Assembly (NCBI RefSeq): GCF_004959765.1
Contig: NZ_SJZD01000008.1
Location: 120,263 to 184,262 of the forward strand
Reading direction: 5' to 3'
Source: Flavobacterium sp. H122
Lineage (GTDB): Bacteria > Bacteroidota > Bacteroidia > Flavobacteriales > Flavobacteriaceae
Length of the DNA: 64,000 bases
A program made the translations under genes and the position numbers. The notes below the pieces were generated by a model. The model did no database searches. It had not been told where the DNA came from and saw only the letters and a list, made by a program, of their open reading frames with translations. How positions within the stretch are numbered: the first letter of the stretch is position 1; each line of letters starts with the position of its first letter. Shown piece after piece: positions 55,106 to 63,657 of this stretch.

Positions 55106-56740
55106 ATGACAACAAAATTACTCCTCAAAAGAATCGCTTTTGTATTGATATCATTTTCTACAAAATTAGCTATTGCTCAGACACAAGAAATAAATGTAAA
55201 AGGAAACGGAACAACTATTACCGACGGAGATTCTTCTCCATCAGTAACTGATCATACTGATTTTGGTAATCAATCGGTTTGTTCCGGAAGCATATTGCGG
55301 ACTTTTACGATTGAAAATACGGGAACAGATAATTTAACAGTTTCTTCAGTAGTCATCTCAGGGACAAACGCATCGGAATTTACAGTGACTAGCTCTCCTG
55401 CTTCTCCTGTTGCTGTGTCCGGAACAACGATATTTAGAGTGACTTTTGATCCTTCTGGAACGGGTTTAAGAACGGCAAGAATTACAATAAGTAATAATGA
55501 TTCAGATGAAGCATCTTATGATTTTTCAATTCAGGGAACAGGTGTTGATCCTGAAGTGAATGTACAAGGAAACGGGAGTTCTATTGTTGATGGTGATGCT
55601 TCTCCATCTTTGACGGATAATTCGAATTTCGGAAATCAATCCGTTTGTTCCGGAAGTATTTCGAAAACGTTTACAATCCAAAATACGGGTACATCTAATT
55701 TAACATTAGCGAACCCAACGATTTCAGGAACACATGCTGCCGATTATACTGTGACAGGAAATCCATCCTCAACAGTAACTGCCGGTGGCTCAACTACTTT
55801 TCAAATAACCTTCAACCCATCTGCTTCTGGAGCAAGAAATGCTACGGTTGCATTTACTACAAATGATTGCAATGAAGTGGTTTACGATTTTACAATTCAG
55901 GGAACAGGTGTTGATCCTGAAGTAAATGTACTGGGAAACACGAATTCTATTGTTGATGGAGATGTGAGCCCTTCATTGACAGATCATACAGATTTTGGTA
56001 GCCAGTTGGTTTGTTCAGGAACCATTGTAAGAACGTTTACAATCCAAAATACGGGTACTTCTAACTTGACATTGGCTAATCCAACTTTGTCAGGAGCAAA
56101 TGCTGCCGATTTTTCTGTAACAACAAATCCGTCTTTGTCAGTAACTGCTGGTGGTTCAACTACTTTTGAGATAACATTTAATCCGTCTGCCTCAGGAGTA
56201 AGTGTAGCCACAGTGACGTTTACTTCAAACGATTGTAATGAAGCTACATATGATTTTGTACTTCAGGGAACAGGGACTTTAGTAGATGATACCGTTTCGT
56301 TGGCTTTAGAAATTTTGACGGCAAATCAGAGCGGAGCTACATATCAATGGTACCAATGTCCAAATACATTGCTTTCAGGAGAAACGAATCAATCGTATAC
56401 ACCTGTAATAGCTGGAGATTATAAAGTAGAAATTGCTTTTGGGGATTGTACGGTAATCTCTTCTTGTATAACGGTCGGGACTTTGTCAACAAATGATTTT
56501 GAAATCAATGCAAAGCCAATGATTTACCCTAATCCGACTGTAAATATTGTGACTGTTGAATTGGAACAAGGAAATGAAAGTACATTGCAGGTGTTGGATA
56601 TTACAGGAAAAATAGTGTTAGATCAAAAACTGAATAATACAATAAACACAGTTAATATCGAAAAATTACAAGCAGGAACATATTTGTTTAAAATAGCTTC
56701 TGCTAAAGGTGCTGTAACAAGCAGAATAATTAAAAGATAA
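55106..56740 (+). CDS. Secreted T9SS protein with three choice-of-anchor-D repeats
   Basis: A 544-residue protein: signal peptide ending near KLAIAQ, three repeats of about 122 residues, an Ig-like segment (SGATYQWYQCPNTLLSGETN) and a type A sorting domain (PMIYPNPTVNIVTVEL, LQVLDITGKIVLDQKL). The repeats match the choice-of-anchor D / ASH-like domain (GNQSVCSGSISKTFTIQNTG, TTFQITFNPSASGARNATV). At DNA level the repeats start at 55187, 55553 and 55919, an exact 366-base period. A GTG at 55082 is in frame but sits in a -7-like TCTTTG; the ATG at 55106 gives a proper signal peptide. Confidence 0.88.
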   Translation: MTTKLLLKRIAFVLISFSTKLAIAQTQEINVKGNGTTITDGDSSPSVTDHTDFGNQSVCSGSILRTFTIENTGTDNLTVSSVVISGTNASEFTVTSSPASPVAVSGTTIFRVTFDPSGTGLRTARITISNNDSDEASYDFSIQGTGVDPEVNVQGNGSSIVDGDASPSLTDNSNFGNQSVCSGSISKTFTIQNTGTSNLTLANPTISGTHAADYTVTGNPSSTVTAGGSTTFQITFNPSASGARNATVAFTTNDCNEVVYDFTIQGTGVDPEVNVLGNTNSIVDGDVSPSLTDHTDFGSQLVCSGTIVRTFTIQNTGTSNLTLANPTLSGANAADFSVTTNPSLSVTAGGSTTFEITFNPSASGVSVATVTFTSNDCNEATYDFVLQGTGTLVDDTVSLALEILTANQSGATYQWYQCPNTLLSGETNQSYTPVIAGDYKVEIAFGDCTVISSCITVGTLSTNDFEINAKPMIYPNPTVNIVTVELEQGNESTLQVLDITGKIVLDQKLNNTINTVNIEKLQAGTYLFKIASAKGAVTSRIIKR

Positions 56741-56761
56741 AGTACAGCTATTGAATTCAAT

Positions 56762-56792
56762 AAAGGTCGTGGGAAATCACGGCCTTTTCTTT
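56762..56792 (+). terminator. Terminator after the choice-of-anchor-D gene
   Basis: Arms AAAGGTCGTG and CACGGCCTTT (one T-G pair) with a six-base loop are followed by T-rich sequence. It lies 22 bases after the stop codon. Confidence 0.85.
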
Positions 56793-56906
56793 TGGGTTTA
56801 ATGGATGGAGTTTGAATGATATAAATTGCAAAGCCATTTGCAGGAAATGAATCTAACGTCCCAAAGGAGAGATTGTTGCAACAACTATACCTGAATAGGG
56901 AAAAAT

Positions 56907-56993
56907 GATCCACACCTTCATTTTGTGTAATACAGATTGATGGTAAACAACATTCTTTTCCCCACAGCTAAGAAAAAACATCAAAAAACTTGA
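56907..56993 (+). pseudogene. Fossil of the 3' end of a paralogue of the 53738 gene
   Basis: In one frame the bases encode DPHLHFV, an in-frame TAA, then YRLMVNNILFPTAKKKHQKT and a stop. The intact gene ends DLNLHPNSPGFRLIL followed by NNILFPAAKKKHQKT. The last 15 codons differ by one residue only, with several silent changes, so this was a functional coding copy for some time before decay. The rest of that copy is not present. The 165 bases between the T9SS terminator and this fossil show nothing else that I recognise. Confidence 0.8.
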
Positions 56994-57004
56994 TTTGGAA
57001 ACAA

Positions 57005-57012
57005 TAAATTTG
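57005..57012 (+). promoter_or_regulatory. -7 box (TAAATTTG) of the 30-residue micro-protein gene
   Basis: TAAATTTG matches TAnnTTTG, 43 bases before the ATG at 57056. The -33 region has no TTG at good spacing. Confidence 0.5.
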
Positions 57013-57055
57013 TTCAAATTATGTTTTATGTATGCAAACCAAATTTTTAGTTTAC

Positions 57056-57148
57056 ATGAATCAAAATTCAGATTTTAAAATTACTTATAAAGATGTATTG
57101 TATATTATTTCGCTTGTAATTTGTCTTAGTATAATTTACTTCGCTTAA
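57056..57148 (+). CDS. Candidate 30-residue membrane micro-protein
   Basis: A 31-codon reading frame beginning MNQNSDFKITYKDVLY and ending with one hydrophobic helix (YIISLVICLSIIYFA). A -7 box lies upstream and a strong hairpin terminator begins 22 bases after the stop, so promoter, frame and terminator form a complete small transcription unit. A charged N-terminus and single helix reaching the C-terminus are typical of small membrane-tethered regulators. The alternative is a small non-coding RNA from the same unit. Confidence 0.5.
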   Translation: MNQNSDFKITYKDVLYIISLVICLSIIYFA

Positions 57149-57169
57149 TCATTACAAATTTAAAATTGT

Positions 57170-57204
57170 AAAGCTCAAACCTAATCAGGGTTTGAGCTTT
57201 TTTA
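57170..57204 (+). terminator. Terminator after the micro-protein gene
   Basis: Arms AAAGCTCAAAC and GTTTGAGCTTT around a loop of about nine bases (CTAATCAGG, partly paired) are followed by six T. It lies 14 bases before the glutaminase start and would stop transcription from upstream. Confidence 0.9.
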
Positions 57205-57217
57205 TTATTTTTATTCC

Positions 57218-58129
57218 ATGAATTACAATGAAGTTTTAAATCAAATATATAATGAATCTAAGCTGCAACCTAAAATTGGTAATGTGGCTATATCTATACC
57301 AGAATTGGCTGGAATTGATCCGGAAAAGTTCGGGATACATTTAATCATTTTGAATAATAATGAGTTTGGAATTGGCGATCATTTGGAGAAGTTTTCCATT
57401 CAATCGGTTTCAAAAGCTTTAACCACAGCCTTAGCTTTTAGTTTTTATGATGAAAAAGTCTGGGAAAGAGTAGGAGTCGAACCTTCTGGAAATCCTTTTA
57501 ACTCGTTGGTGCAGCTGGAATACGAAAAAGGTATTCCAAGAAACCCGTTCATAAATGCCGGTGCTTTGGTAATTGCTGATATGCTCATATCCAGACTTGA
57601 AAATCCTAAAGCCGAATTCCTTCAATTTATCAGGGAAGTTTCAGGTTATCCGGACATAAATTATAATTTTAAAGTGGCAAAATCAGAAAAAGAAACAGGT
57701 TTTAGAAATGCAGCCTTATGTAATTTTCTGAAATCTTTTGGAAATATTAAAAATGAGGTTGAAGAGGTGCTTGATTTTTATTATCATCAATGCTCAATTG
57801 AAATGACATGTCAGGAATTAGCTCATTCGTTTTATTTTTTTGCCAATGAAGGAAAGACCAAAAAAGGAATGCCTGTCCTAACAACAAGTCAGGTTAAAAG
57901 GTTAAATGCTCTTATGCAGACGTGTGGGTTTTATGATGAATCAGGTGAGTTTACCTATAAAGTTGGTTTACCCGGAAAAAGCGGTATTGGTGGAGGTATT
58001 GTTGCTTTATATCCTAAAAACTTTGTCGTTGCTACTTGGTCACCCAGACTTAATGAAAAAGGAAATTCTGAATTAGGAATGTTTGCTCTGGAACAATTAA
58101 CCACTAAAACAGGCATGTCGATATTTTAA
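57218..58129 (+). CDS. glsA: Glutaminase A
   Basis: A 303-residue serine-dependent glutaminase of standard length, hydrolysing glutamine to glutamate and ammonia. The catalytic Ser-x-x-Lys lies in FSIQSVSKALTTALAF, the substrate Asn in RNPFINAGALVIADML, and the C-terminal GLPGKSGIGGGIVALYPK is the family signature. It has no signal peptide. The start ATG is 14 bases after an upstream terminator; no clear -7 box is visible in this short space, so its promoter may overlap the terminator. Confidence 0.96.
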   Translation: MNYNEVLNQIYNESKLQPKIGNVAISIPELAGIDPEKFGIHLIILNNNEFGIGDHLEKFSIQSVSKALTTALAFSFYDEKVWERVGVEPSGNPFNSLVQLEYEKGIPRNPFINAGALVIADMLISRLENPKAEFLQFIREVSGYPDINYNFKVAKSEKETGFRNAALCNFLKSFGNIKNEVEEVLDFYYHQCSIEMTCQELAHSFYFFANEGKTKKGMPVLTTSQVKRLNALMQTCGFYDESGEFTYKVGLPGKSGIGGGIVALYPKNFVVATWSPRLNEKGNSELGMFALEQLTTKTGMSIF

Positions 58130-58155
58130 TAAAAGTCAAATAGTTACTTTTTTTC

Positions 58156-58195
58156 AGCCGGATGATTATAATAATTAGATCCGGTTTTTATTTTT
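58156..58195 (+). terminator. Terminator after glsA
   Basis: Arms AGCCGGAT and ATCCGGTT (one G-T pair) with an AT-rich loop are followed by a T-rich tract. A second, weaker hairpin (ATCTGATT / AATCAGAT then T7) lies at 58197-58235. Confidence 0.75.
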
Positions 58196-58417
58196 TATCT
58201 GATTGGAAATTCATGACTCTAATCAGATTTTTTTCTTTTAATCAATAATATGAAAAACTGGGACTATTTTTAAGTTGAAAATTTTTAAGTAATAAGTTTT
58301 TATTTTTACTTTTAATAAGTAAATTACTACAATAATGACAATTTGAACAAAATTACGGTCAAAGGCTCAATTGACTATAAATGTTTGAGAAAAGAAACAA
58401 ATCAAAAAAAAACTAAA

Positions 58418-58615
58418 ATGAAAAAGACAATTTTGAAATTAAAAAATGTTGAAATCTTAGGGACAAACGAACTAAAACAAGTTTGTGGTTCTGGTTATAA
58501 CGGTAATATGGTAGATTATTGTTGTGAATATAATTATGAAGACGGAACATGTATTTATATGATACAAGTACCTCGTTTTTCTGAGGTACACCCACAGCAA
58601 TATTGTTATAATTAA
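58418..58615 (+). CDS. Bacteriocin-type leader Cys-rich peptide 1
   Basis: A 65-residue peptide precursor. The leader MKKTILKLKNVEILGTNELK ends at a Gly-Ser-Gly (24-26), like double-glycine leaders. The core carries Cys35, Cys36, Cys45 and Cys63 in DYCCEYNYEDGTC and VHPQQYCYN, plus Cys23 in the leader. The ATG at 58418 was chosen because it gives the same start as the second copy; a TTG 75 bases upstream adds no family sequence. No peptidase-containing transporter or modifying enzyme is in the window. Such orphan peptides are common in flavobacteria; the role is unknown. Confidence 0.8.
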   Translation: MKKTILKLKNVEILGTNELKQVCGSGYNGNMVDYCCEYNYEDGTCIYMIQVPRFSEVHPQQYCYN

Positions 58616-58873
58616 AGATATAATTTATAGCTCTTGACTTATTAATACTTTTCTTTTTGCATAGTATTCCGACCTTTAAAACGCTAAATCATTTTACGGG
58701 TTTTATTCATATTTAGTATATATACTACACTTTTGATAGCGTAAAATGAAGAAGTTTTATTAGGATAACAATATACGCAGGACTATTCTTGTCTTGTGAA
58801 TTATTACGAATAGTAAAAAGTTCAAGAGACTGTAAAATTTTGAGATGTTAACCAAATTAAAAAAGAAACTAAA

Positions 58874-59068
58874 ATGAAAAAGACAATTCTGAAATTAGAG
58901 AATGCACAAATTTTAAAGGCTGATGAATTAAAAAAGATTTCAGGAGCTGGGCATATTAACAAGGTACCTTATTGTTGTGAATACAATTATGAAGATGGGT
59001 CTTGTGCTTATTGGACTTATGTGCCTGAAGAATCTCCGGTTCATCCTCAGGAATATTGCTATTTTTAA
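58874..59068 (+). CDS. Bacteriocin-type leader Cys-rich peptide 2
   Basis: A 64-residue paralogue of the peptide at 58418. The leader MKKTILKLENAQILKADELK ends in Gly-Ala-Gly. The core has CCEYNYEDGSC and VHPQEYCYF with Cys34, Cys35, Cys44 and Cys62; the spacing CC-x8-C-x17-C is the same as in copy 1. The AAACTAAA just before the ATG is also shared. The 258-base gap between the two genes shows no third copy. It ends 18 bases before a hairpin terminator. Confidence 0.82.
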   Translation: MKKTILKLENAQILKADELKKISGAGHINKVPYCCEYNYEDGSCAYWTYVPEESPVHPQEYCYF

Positions 59069-59085
59069 TCAAATAGTTATAAGTT

Positions 59086-59150
59086 GAAAAGCTAATGCCA
59101 AAACTTTATTCATTTGGGGAGACAAGGATTGGTTTTAGCTTTTTCTTTTT
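59086..59150 (+). terminator. Terminator after the peptide pair
   Basis: AAAAGCTAA, a two-base mismatch and CCAA on the left pair with TTGG and TTAGCTTTT on the right, followed by T-rich sequence. The loop is about 30 bases long, so this is a weaker prediction than others in the window. Confidence 0.55.
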
Positions 59151-59291
59151 GAATTAATTTGAACCGGAAATACTTTTGATTTATTTCCGAAACAAATTTT
59201 AAATGTAAGGAAAGTATTGTTCAATTTAATTCAAATAGATAATCAATAAAAAAATGAATAATCAGAAAAGCTATTAATAACCTTTCTGATT

Positions 59292-60203
59292 TTAAAATTT
59301 CCAAAGTAAAATGCGGGTAGTTTTGTTGCCCTGATTCATTTCAATTATTTCAAATTGAGCGTTTACTTTTTTCAATACAGTAAAGAAAGGCTTTAAGTTT
59401 TCTTTTTTGGAAACCAGAGTGGAAAAGAATTTACATTGTGTTTTAAAGTGAACACTTTCGTAAATCATGTTGGTAATAAAAGCAAGTTCTCCGCCTTCAC
59501 ACCAAAGTTCGTTGTTTTGTCCTCCAAAGTTTAATGTGGGCTTACCAGTTGTTTCTTTGCCTAAGTTTTTCAATTTCCGCAGCGTTCCTTTTGCAGCTTC
59601 TTCTTTTGAATTATGAAAAGGAGGATTGCAGATGGTAAAGTCAAAATGTTCATTTGTTTGTATGATTCCTTTGAATATATTTCGCTTGCTTTCTTGTAAA
59701 CGAATGGAAATAGAATCTTTTAAATCAGAATTGTTTTCAATGATTAAATTGGCAGTTTTAGCTGCAGGTTTATCAACTTCAGTCCCTACAAAAGTCCATC
59801 CGTATTCCTGATGGCCTATAATGGGATAAATGCAGTTAGCACCAGTACCAATGTCAAGGATTTTAATTTGGTTTCCAGTTGGTATTTTTTCATTGCTGTT
59901 TTTTGTCAGCACATCAGCTATGTAGTGAATGTAATCAGCGCGGCCTGGTATGGGTGGACAAAGATTTGTTTTTGGTAATTCGTAATAATCAATATTGTAA
60001 AAATACTTAAGTAAGGATTTATTTAGAGCTCTTACGGCATCGGGATTTGCAAAATCGATACTTTGATTGTCAAACTTATTGAAATGAACAAAGGCCTTTA
60101 ATTCAGGAAGATTTTTCTGTAATTCATCGAAATCATAATTTACATTGTGTTTATTTCTTGGGTGTAAACTCTTTAGTGAATTGATATTTAGGTTATTTTT
60201 CAT
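59292..60203 (-). CDS. rlmF: 23S rRNA (adenine-1618-N6)-methyltransferase
   Basis: A 303-residue SAM-dependent methyltransferase. SLHPRNKHNVNYDFDEL at the N-terminus, LCPPIPGRADYIHYIADVL, the SAM loop ILDIGTGANCIYPII and the catalytic ICNPPFHNSKEEA are characteristic of RlmF (YbiN), which methylates A1618 of 23S rRNA. The ATG at 60203 is supported by a -7 box at 60222-60229; a further upstream ATG at 60260 falls within the terminator hairpin of rplT. Confidence 0.92.
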   Translation of the reverse strand: MKNNLNINSLKSLHPRNKHNVNYDFDELQKNLPELKAFVHFNKFDNQSIDFANPDAVRALNKSLLKYFYNIDYYELPKTNLCPPIPGRADYIHYIADVLTKNSNEKIPTGNQIKILDIGTGANCIYPIIGHQEYGWTFVGTEVDKPAAKTANLIIENNSDLKDSISIRLQESKRNIFKGIIQTNEHFDFTICNPPFHNSKEEAAKGTLRKLKNLGKETTGKPTLNFGGQNNELWCEGGELAFITNMIYESVHFKTQCKFFSTLVSKKENLKPFFTVLKKVNAQFEIIEMNQGNKTTRILLWKF

Positions 60204-60221
60204 TTCTATGTAATTTCTACT

Positions 60222-60229
60222 CAAAGGTA
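60222..60229 (-). promoter_or_regulatory. -7 box (TACCTTTG, minus strand) of rlmF
   Basis: On the minus strand TACCTTTG matches TAnnTTTG and ends 18 bases before the rlmF ATG. It decides between the two possible starts. Confidence 0.6.
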
Positions 60230-60246
60230 ATTTAAAAATGCCCGAT

Positions 60247-60282
60247 AAAAAAAGTCTCACTCTTTCGAATGAGACTTTTTAA
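60247..60282 (-). terminator. Terminator of the thrS-infC-rpmI-rplT operon
   Basis: Arms AAAAAGTCTCA and TGAGACTTTTT with a short loop, flanked by A and T runs, 33 bases after the rplT stop on the minus strand. Confidence 0.9.
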
Positions 60283-60314
60283 ATAAGTAAGTTAAATATA
60301 TTGTTAAACGTTTA

Positions 60315-60659
60315 TTATTTTACTTTGTTAAGAATAGCTTTGAAAGCTTCCGGGTGATTCATAGCTAAATCAGCTAAAACTTTACGGTTTAACTCGATGT
60401 TGTTAGCTTTAACTTTACCCATGAATTGAGAATATGACATTCCTTCTAAACGAGCTCCTGCGTTAATACGCATAATCCATAAAGAACGGAAGTTTCTCTT
60501 TTTAGCTTTACGGTCTCTGTAAGCATATAACATTGCTTTTTCAACCGCATTCTTAGCAACTGTCCAAACGTTTTTTCTACGACCAAAGAAACCTTTGGCT
60601 TGCTTCATTATCTTTTTTCTTCTTGCTCTTTTAGCAACTGAATTTACTGATCTTGGCAT
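60315..60659 (-). CDS. rplT: 50S ribosomal protein L20
   Basis: A 114-residue L20 with the N-terminal basic helix ([20 protein letters not shown]) and conserved [19 protein letters not shown] and [12 protein letters not shown]20 is an early assembly protein of the large subunit. In other bacteria it represses the infC-rpmI-rplT operon; no operator structure was identified here. It follows rpmI by 110 bases. Confidence 0.98.
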   Translation of the reverse strand: MPRSVNSVAKRARRKKIMKQAKGFFGRRKNVWTVAKNAVEKAMLYAYRDRKAKKRNFRSLWIMRINAGARLEGMSYSQFMGKVKANNIELNRKVLADLAMNHPEAFKAILNKVK

Positions 60660-60769
60660 AATTTTTACTTTTTTTGAAGTAAGGCGTTCTGAATTTTATC
60701 AGACTCTTATAAAAGCCCACCCCAGGGTTATTTAATTGTTTTAACCAAAGAATTTTTAAGAGTATCTAA

Positions 60770-60967
60770 TTAGATAATTCTTAATTGTTCTTTAACACTC
60801 TTCACATCTGATTGGTGAACCAATGCAGAGTGAGTTAACGCTAATTTACGTTTTTTAGACTTTTTAGTCAAAATGTGACTTTTAAAAGCGTGTTTTCTTT
60901 TAATTTTTCCAGAGCCAGTAACTTTAAAACGTTTCTTAGCACTAGATTTAGTTTTCATTTTAGGCAT
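60770..60967 (-). CDS. rpmI: 50S ribosomal protein L35
   Basis: A 65-residue, very basic L35 beginning [20 protein letters not shown] and containing [19 protein letters not shown]. It lies between infC and rplT, the universal order. The gap to infC (about 150 bases) is unusually long and holds repeats. Confidence 0.98.
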   Translation of the reverse strand: MPKMKTKSSAKKRFKVTGSGKIKRKHAFKSHILTKKSKKRKLALTHSALVHQSDVKSVKEQLRII

Positions 60968-61073
60968 AATTTCCCAAATTTATTTAATTCAACTTACTTA
61001 CTGTCTTTGCGAGCTTGCGAAGCAATCTCTTTTGCTGTAAGCTTTAGGCTCCAGGCTTTAAGCATTCTTACTG

Positions 61074-61118
61074 CTTATAGCTTATGGCTTATAGCTTATG
61101 GCTTATAGCTTATGGCTA
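61074..61118. repeat. Three tandem copies of a 14-base unit between infC and rpmI
   Basis: The unit GCTTATAGCTTATG occurs three times in a row (61074, 61088, 61102) and is followed by a partial GCTA. Just before it are looser related words (GCTGTAAGCTTTAGGC, GGCTTTAAGC) and CGAGCTTGCGAAGCAATCTC, a GC-richer word. All lie in the untranslated space after infC. Confidence 0.85.
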
Positions 61119-61120
61119 AA

Positions 61121-61675
61121 CTATTTCTTTTTCTTAGGAGTAATGAACATAATCATTCTCTTACCTTCAAGAACAGGCATAGCTTCTACTTTACCTACTT
61201 CTTCTAAGTCCTGCGCCAATCTTAATAATAAGATTTGTCCTTGTTCTTTATAAATGATAGAACGTCCTTTAAAGAATACGAACGCTTTTAATTTAGCACC
61301 GTCTTTTAAGAATTTTTCAGCATTTTTCCTTTTAAACTCGTAATCGTGCTCATCAGTCTGAGGTCCGAAACGAATCTCTTTAAGAACAATTTGAGTTGAT
61401 TTAGCTTTTAATTCCTTTTCGCGTCTTTTCTGTTCGTAAAGGAACTTTTTATAGTCCATTATTTTACATACAGGTGGCTCAGCATTAGGAGAAATCTCTA
61501 CTAAATCTAACTCCAACTCATCAGCCAAGCGTAATGCTTCAGAAGTTTTTACGACTCCAGGTTCTACATTGTCGCCTACTAAACGAATTTCAGGAACACG
61601 GATGAATTGATTAATCCTGTGTTCGTCTTTTTTTTCTACTCGAGGTTGAAATCCTCTGTTGTTTCTAATTGCGAT
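61121..61675 (-). CDS. infC: Translation initiation factor IF-3 with a non-AUG start codon
   Basis: A protein of 184 residues if it starts at the ATC at 61673-61675 (182 from the ATT two codons later). The family N-terminus [20 protein letters not shown] is present in frame right after these codons, then VRLVGDN-type sequence ([20 protein letters not shown]) and [20 protein letters not shown] near residue 110. There is no in-frame ATG, GTG or TTG before the conserved N-terminus, and a TAA lies five codons upstream of the ATC. IF-3 genes are known to use AUU or similar rare starts. The gene begins 16 bases after thrS. Confidence 0.93.
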   Translation of the reverse strand: MAIRNNRGFQPRVEKKDEHRINQFIRVPEIRLVGDNVEPGVVKTSEALRLADELELDLVEISPNAEPPVCKIMDYKKFLYEQKRREKELKAKSTQIVLKEIRFGPQTDEHDYEFKRKNAEKFLKDGAKLKAFVFFKGRSIIYKEQGQILLLRLAQDLEEVGKVEAMPVLEGKRMIMFITPKKKK

Positions 61676-61691
61676 AACTTTAAAATTTTAG

Positions 61692-63638
61692 TTAAACTTC
61701 AAATTGCTTTAAGGATTTTGATACTTCCTCATTTACTAGGGTAACAAAATCTTCTATTTTAATTGTAATATTTCCTTTTCCTTCCTGACCGTGACGACGT
61801 ACAGAAACTGTACCGTTTTTCTCTTCTTCTTCTCCTACAATCAGCATGAACGGGAACTTCTTCGTTTCAGCTTCACGGATTTTCTTTCCGATCGTCTCAT
61901 TCCGATTATCAATTAGGGCGCGAATTTCGTGAATTTCCAGCAAATCTGAAACTTTTTTCGCATAATTTTCATATTTCTCGCTCAAAGACAGGATAATAGC
62001 CTGCTCCGGCATTAGCCAAAGTGGGAAATTTCCGCCTGTGTGCTCCAGTAAAATTGCAATGAAACGTTCCATTGATCCAAATGGGGCACGGTGAATCATT
62101 ACCGGACGGTGTAATTCATTATCGGCTCCTTTATATGTTAAATCAAAACGTTCCGGTAAGTTATAATCTACCTGGATGGTTCCCAGCTGCCAGCTTCTTC
62201 CCAAAGCATCTTTTACCATGAAGTCAAGCTTAGGGCCATAGAATGCTGCTTCACCAGCTTCAATTACATAATTTAATCCTTTATCTTTAGCAGCACTGAT
62301 GATTGCATTTTCTGCTTTTTCCCAGTTTTCAACGCTACCTATATATTTATCAGGATTGCTTAAATCACGAACAGATACCTGTGCTGTAAAGTTTTCAAAT
62401 CCTAATGAACCAAATACGTATAATACAAGGTCAATAACATTTTTGAACTCCTGATCTAACTGATCCGGTGTACAGAATAAGTGGGCGTCATCCTGAGTAA
62501 ATCCTCTTACGCGTGTCAATCCGTGTAATTCACCCGATTGCTCATAACGGTAAACAGTACCAAATTCTGCATAACGTTTCGGTAAATCTTTATAAGACCA
62601 AGGTCTTGCGTTGTAAATTTCACAGTGGTGCGGACAGTTCATCGGTTTCAATAAAAACTCTTCACCTTCCGCCGGTGTATGAATAGGTTGGAAACTGTCG
62701 GCTCCGTATTTTGCATAGTGACCTGAAGTCACATATAATTCTTTTTGTCCGATATGCGGAGAAACAACCTGCTCGTATCCTGCTTTCTTTTGTGCTTTTT
62801 TCAGGAATTGCTCCAAACGGTCACGTAAAGCGGCTCCTTTTGGTAACCATAAAGGTAATCCCTGACCCACACGAGGTGAAAAATGGAACAGGTCCAGTTC
62901 TTTTCCAAGTTTTCGATGGTCACGGCGTTTCGCTTCTTCCAACAATTCTAAATGGTCAGTCAGGTCTTTTTGTTTCGGGAACGAAATTCCGTATACACGT
63001 GTCAGCTGCTTGTTCTTTTCATCACCTCTCCAGTAAGCACCTGCTACCGATAGGATCTTCATCGCTTTGATGATTCCTGTATTCGGGATATGTCCTCCAC
63101 GGCATAAGTCTGTAAAAGTAGAGTGGTCACAAAAAGTGATTGTTCCGTCCTCTAAATTCTGGATCAATTCCGTTTTGAACTCATTGTCTTTATATAATTC
63201 CAGTGCTTCTGCTTTTGTAGCCGAACGCATTTTGAATTCATGTTTCTCGCGGGCAATCTCTAAAACCCTGTCTTCGATTTTCTTGAAATCAGCGTCAGTG
63301 ATTTTTTTGTCGCCAAAATCCACATCGTAATAAAATCCTCTTTCGATAGCCGGACCAATCGTTAATTTGATACCCGGGTATAATTCCTCAAGAGCCTGCG
63401 CCATTACGTGCGAAGTCGAATGCCAGAACGCTTTTTTACCATCTGCATCATTCCATGTAAATAATGTAAGCGTACCATCGGTTGTCAATTGGGTTTCGGT
63501 TTCAACTGTAACATTGTTAAAAGAAGCCGAAATCACATTTCTTGCTAAACCTTCACTGATAGATTTAGCCACATCCATAGGAGTGACGCCACTTACGTAC
63601 TCTCTAACCGAACCGTCTGGTAAAGTAATCTTAATCAT
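61692..63638 (-). CDS. thrS: Threonyl-tRNA synthetase
   Basis: A 648-residue class II synthetase of full length: TGS domain ([20 protein letters not shown]), editing domain with [17 protein letters not shown] and [10 protein letters not shown], catalytic core with motif 2 [20 protein letters not shown] (zinc Cys in [10 protein letters not shown]) and motif 3 [14 protein letters not shown], then the anticodon-binding domain. It heads the thrS-infC-rpmI-rplT operon and has a well-formed promoter. Confidence 0.99.
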   Translation of the reverse strand: MIKITLPDGSVREYVSGVTPMDVAKSISEGLARNVISASFNNVTVETETQLTTDGTLTLFTWNDADGKKAFWHSTSHVMAQALEELYPGIKLTIGPAIERGFYYDVDFGDKKITDADFKKIEDRVLEIAREKHEFKMRSATKAEALELYKDNEFKTELIQNLEDGTITFCDHSTFTDLCRGGHIPNTGIIKAMKILSVAGAYWRGDEKNKQLTRVYGISFPKQKDLTDHLELLEEAKRRDHRKLGKELDLFHFSPRVGQGLPLWLPKGAALRDRLEQFLKKAQKKAGYEQVVSPHIGQKELYVTSGHYAKYGADSFQPIHTPAEGEEFLLKPMNCPHHCEIYNARPWSYKDLPKRYAEFGTVYRYEQSGELHGLTRVRGFTQDDAHLFCTPDQLDQEFKNVIDLVLYVFGSLGFENFTAQVSVRDLSNPDKYIGSVENWEKAENAIISAAKDKGLNYVIEAGEAAFYGPKLDFMVKDALGRSWQLGTIQVDYNLPERFDLTYKGADNELHRPVMIHRAPFGSMERFIAILLEHTGGNFPLWLMPEQAIILSLSEKYENYAKKVSDLLEIHEIRALIDNRNETIGKKIREAETKKFPFMLIVGEEEEKNGTVSVRRHGQEGKGNITIKIEDFVTLVNEEVSKSLKQFEV

Positions 63639-63657
63639 TATTGTTAATTTAAGACCG

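Noticed and set aside
60204..60260. Longer N-terminus for rlmF
   Set aside because: It would start within the rplT terminator and upstream of the rlmF -7 box.
61074..61118. CRISPR-like array or promoter repeat
   Set aside because: Direct 14-base repeats without spacers are a simple tandem repeat.
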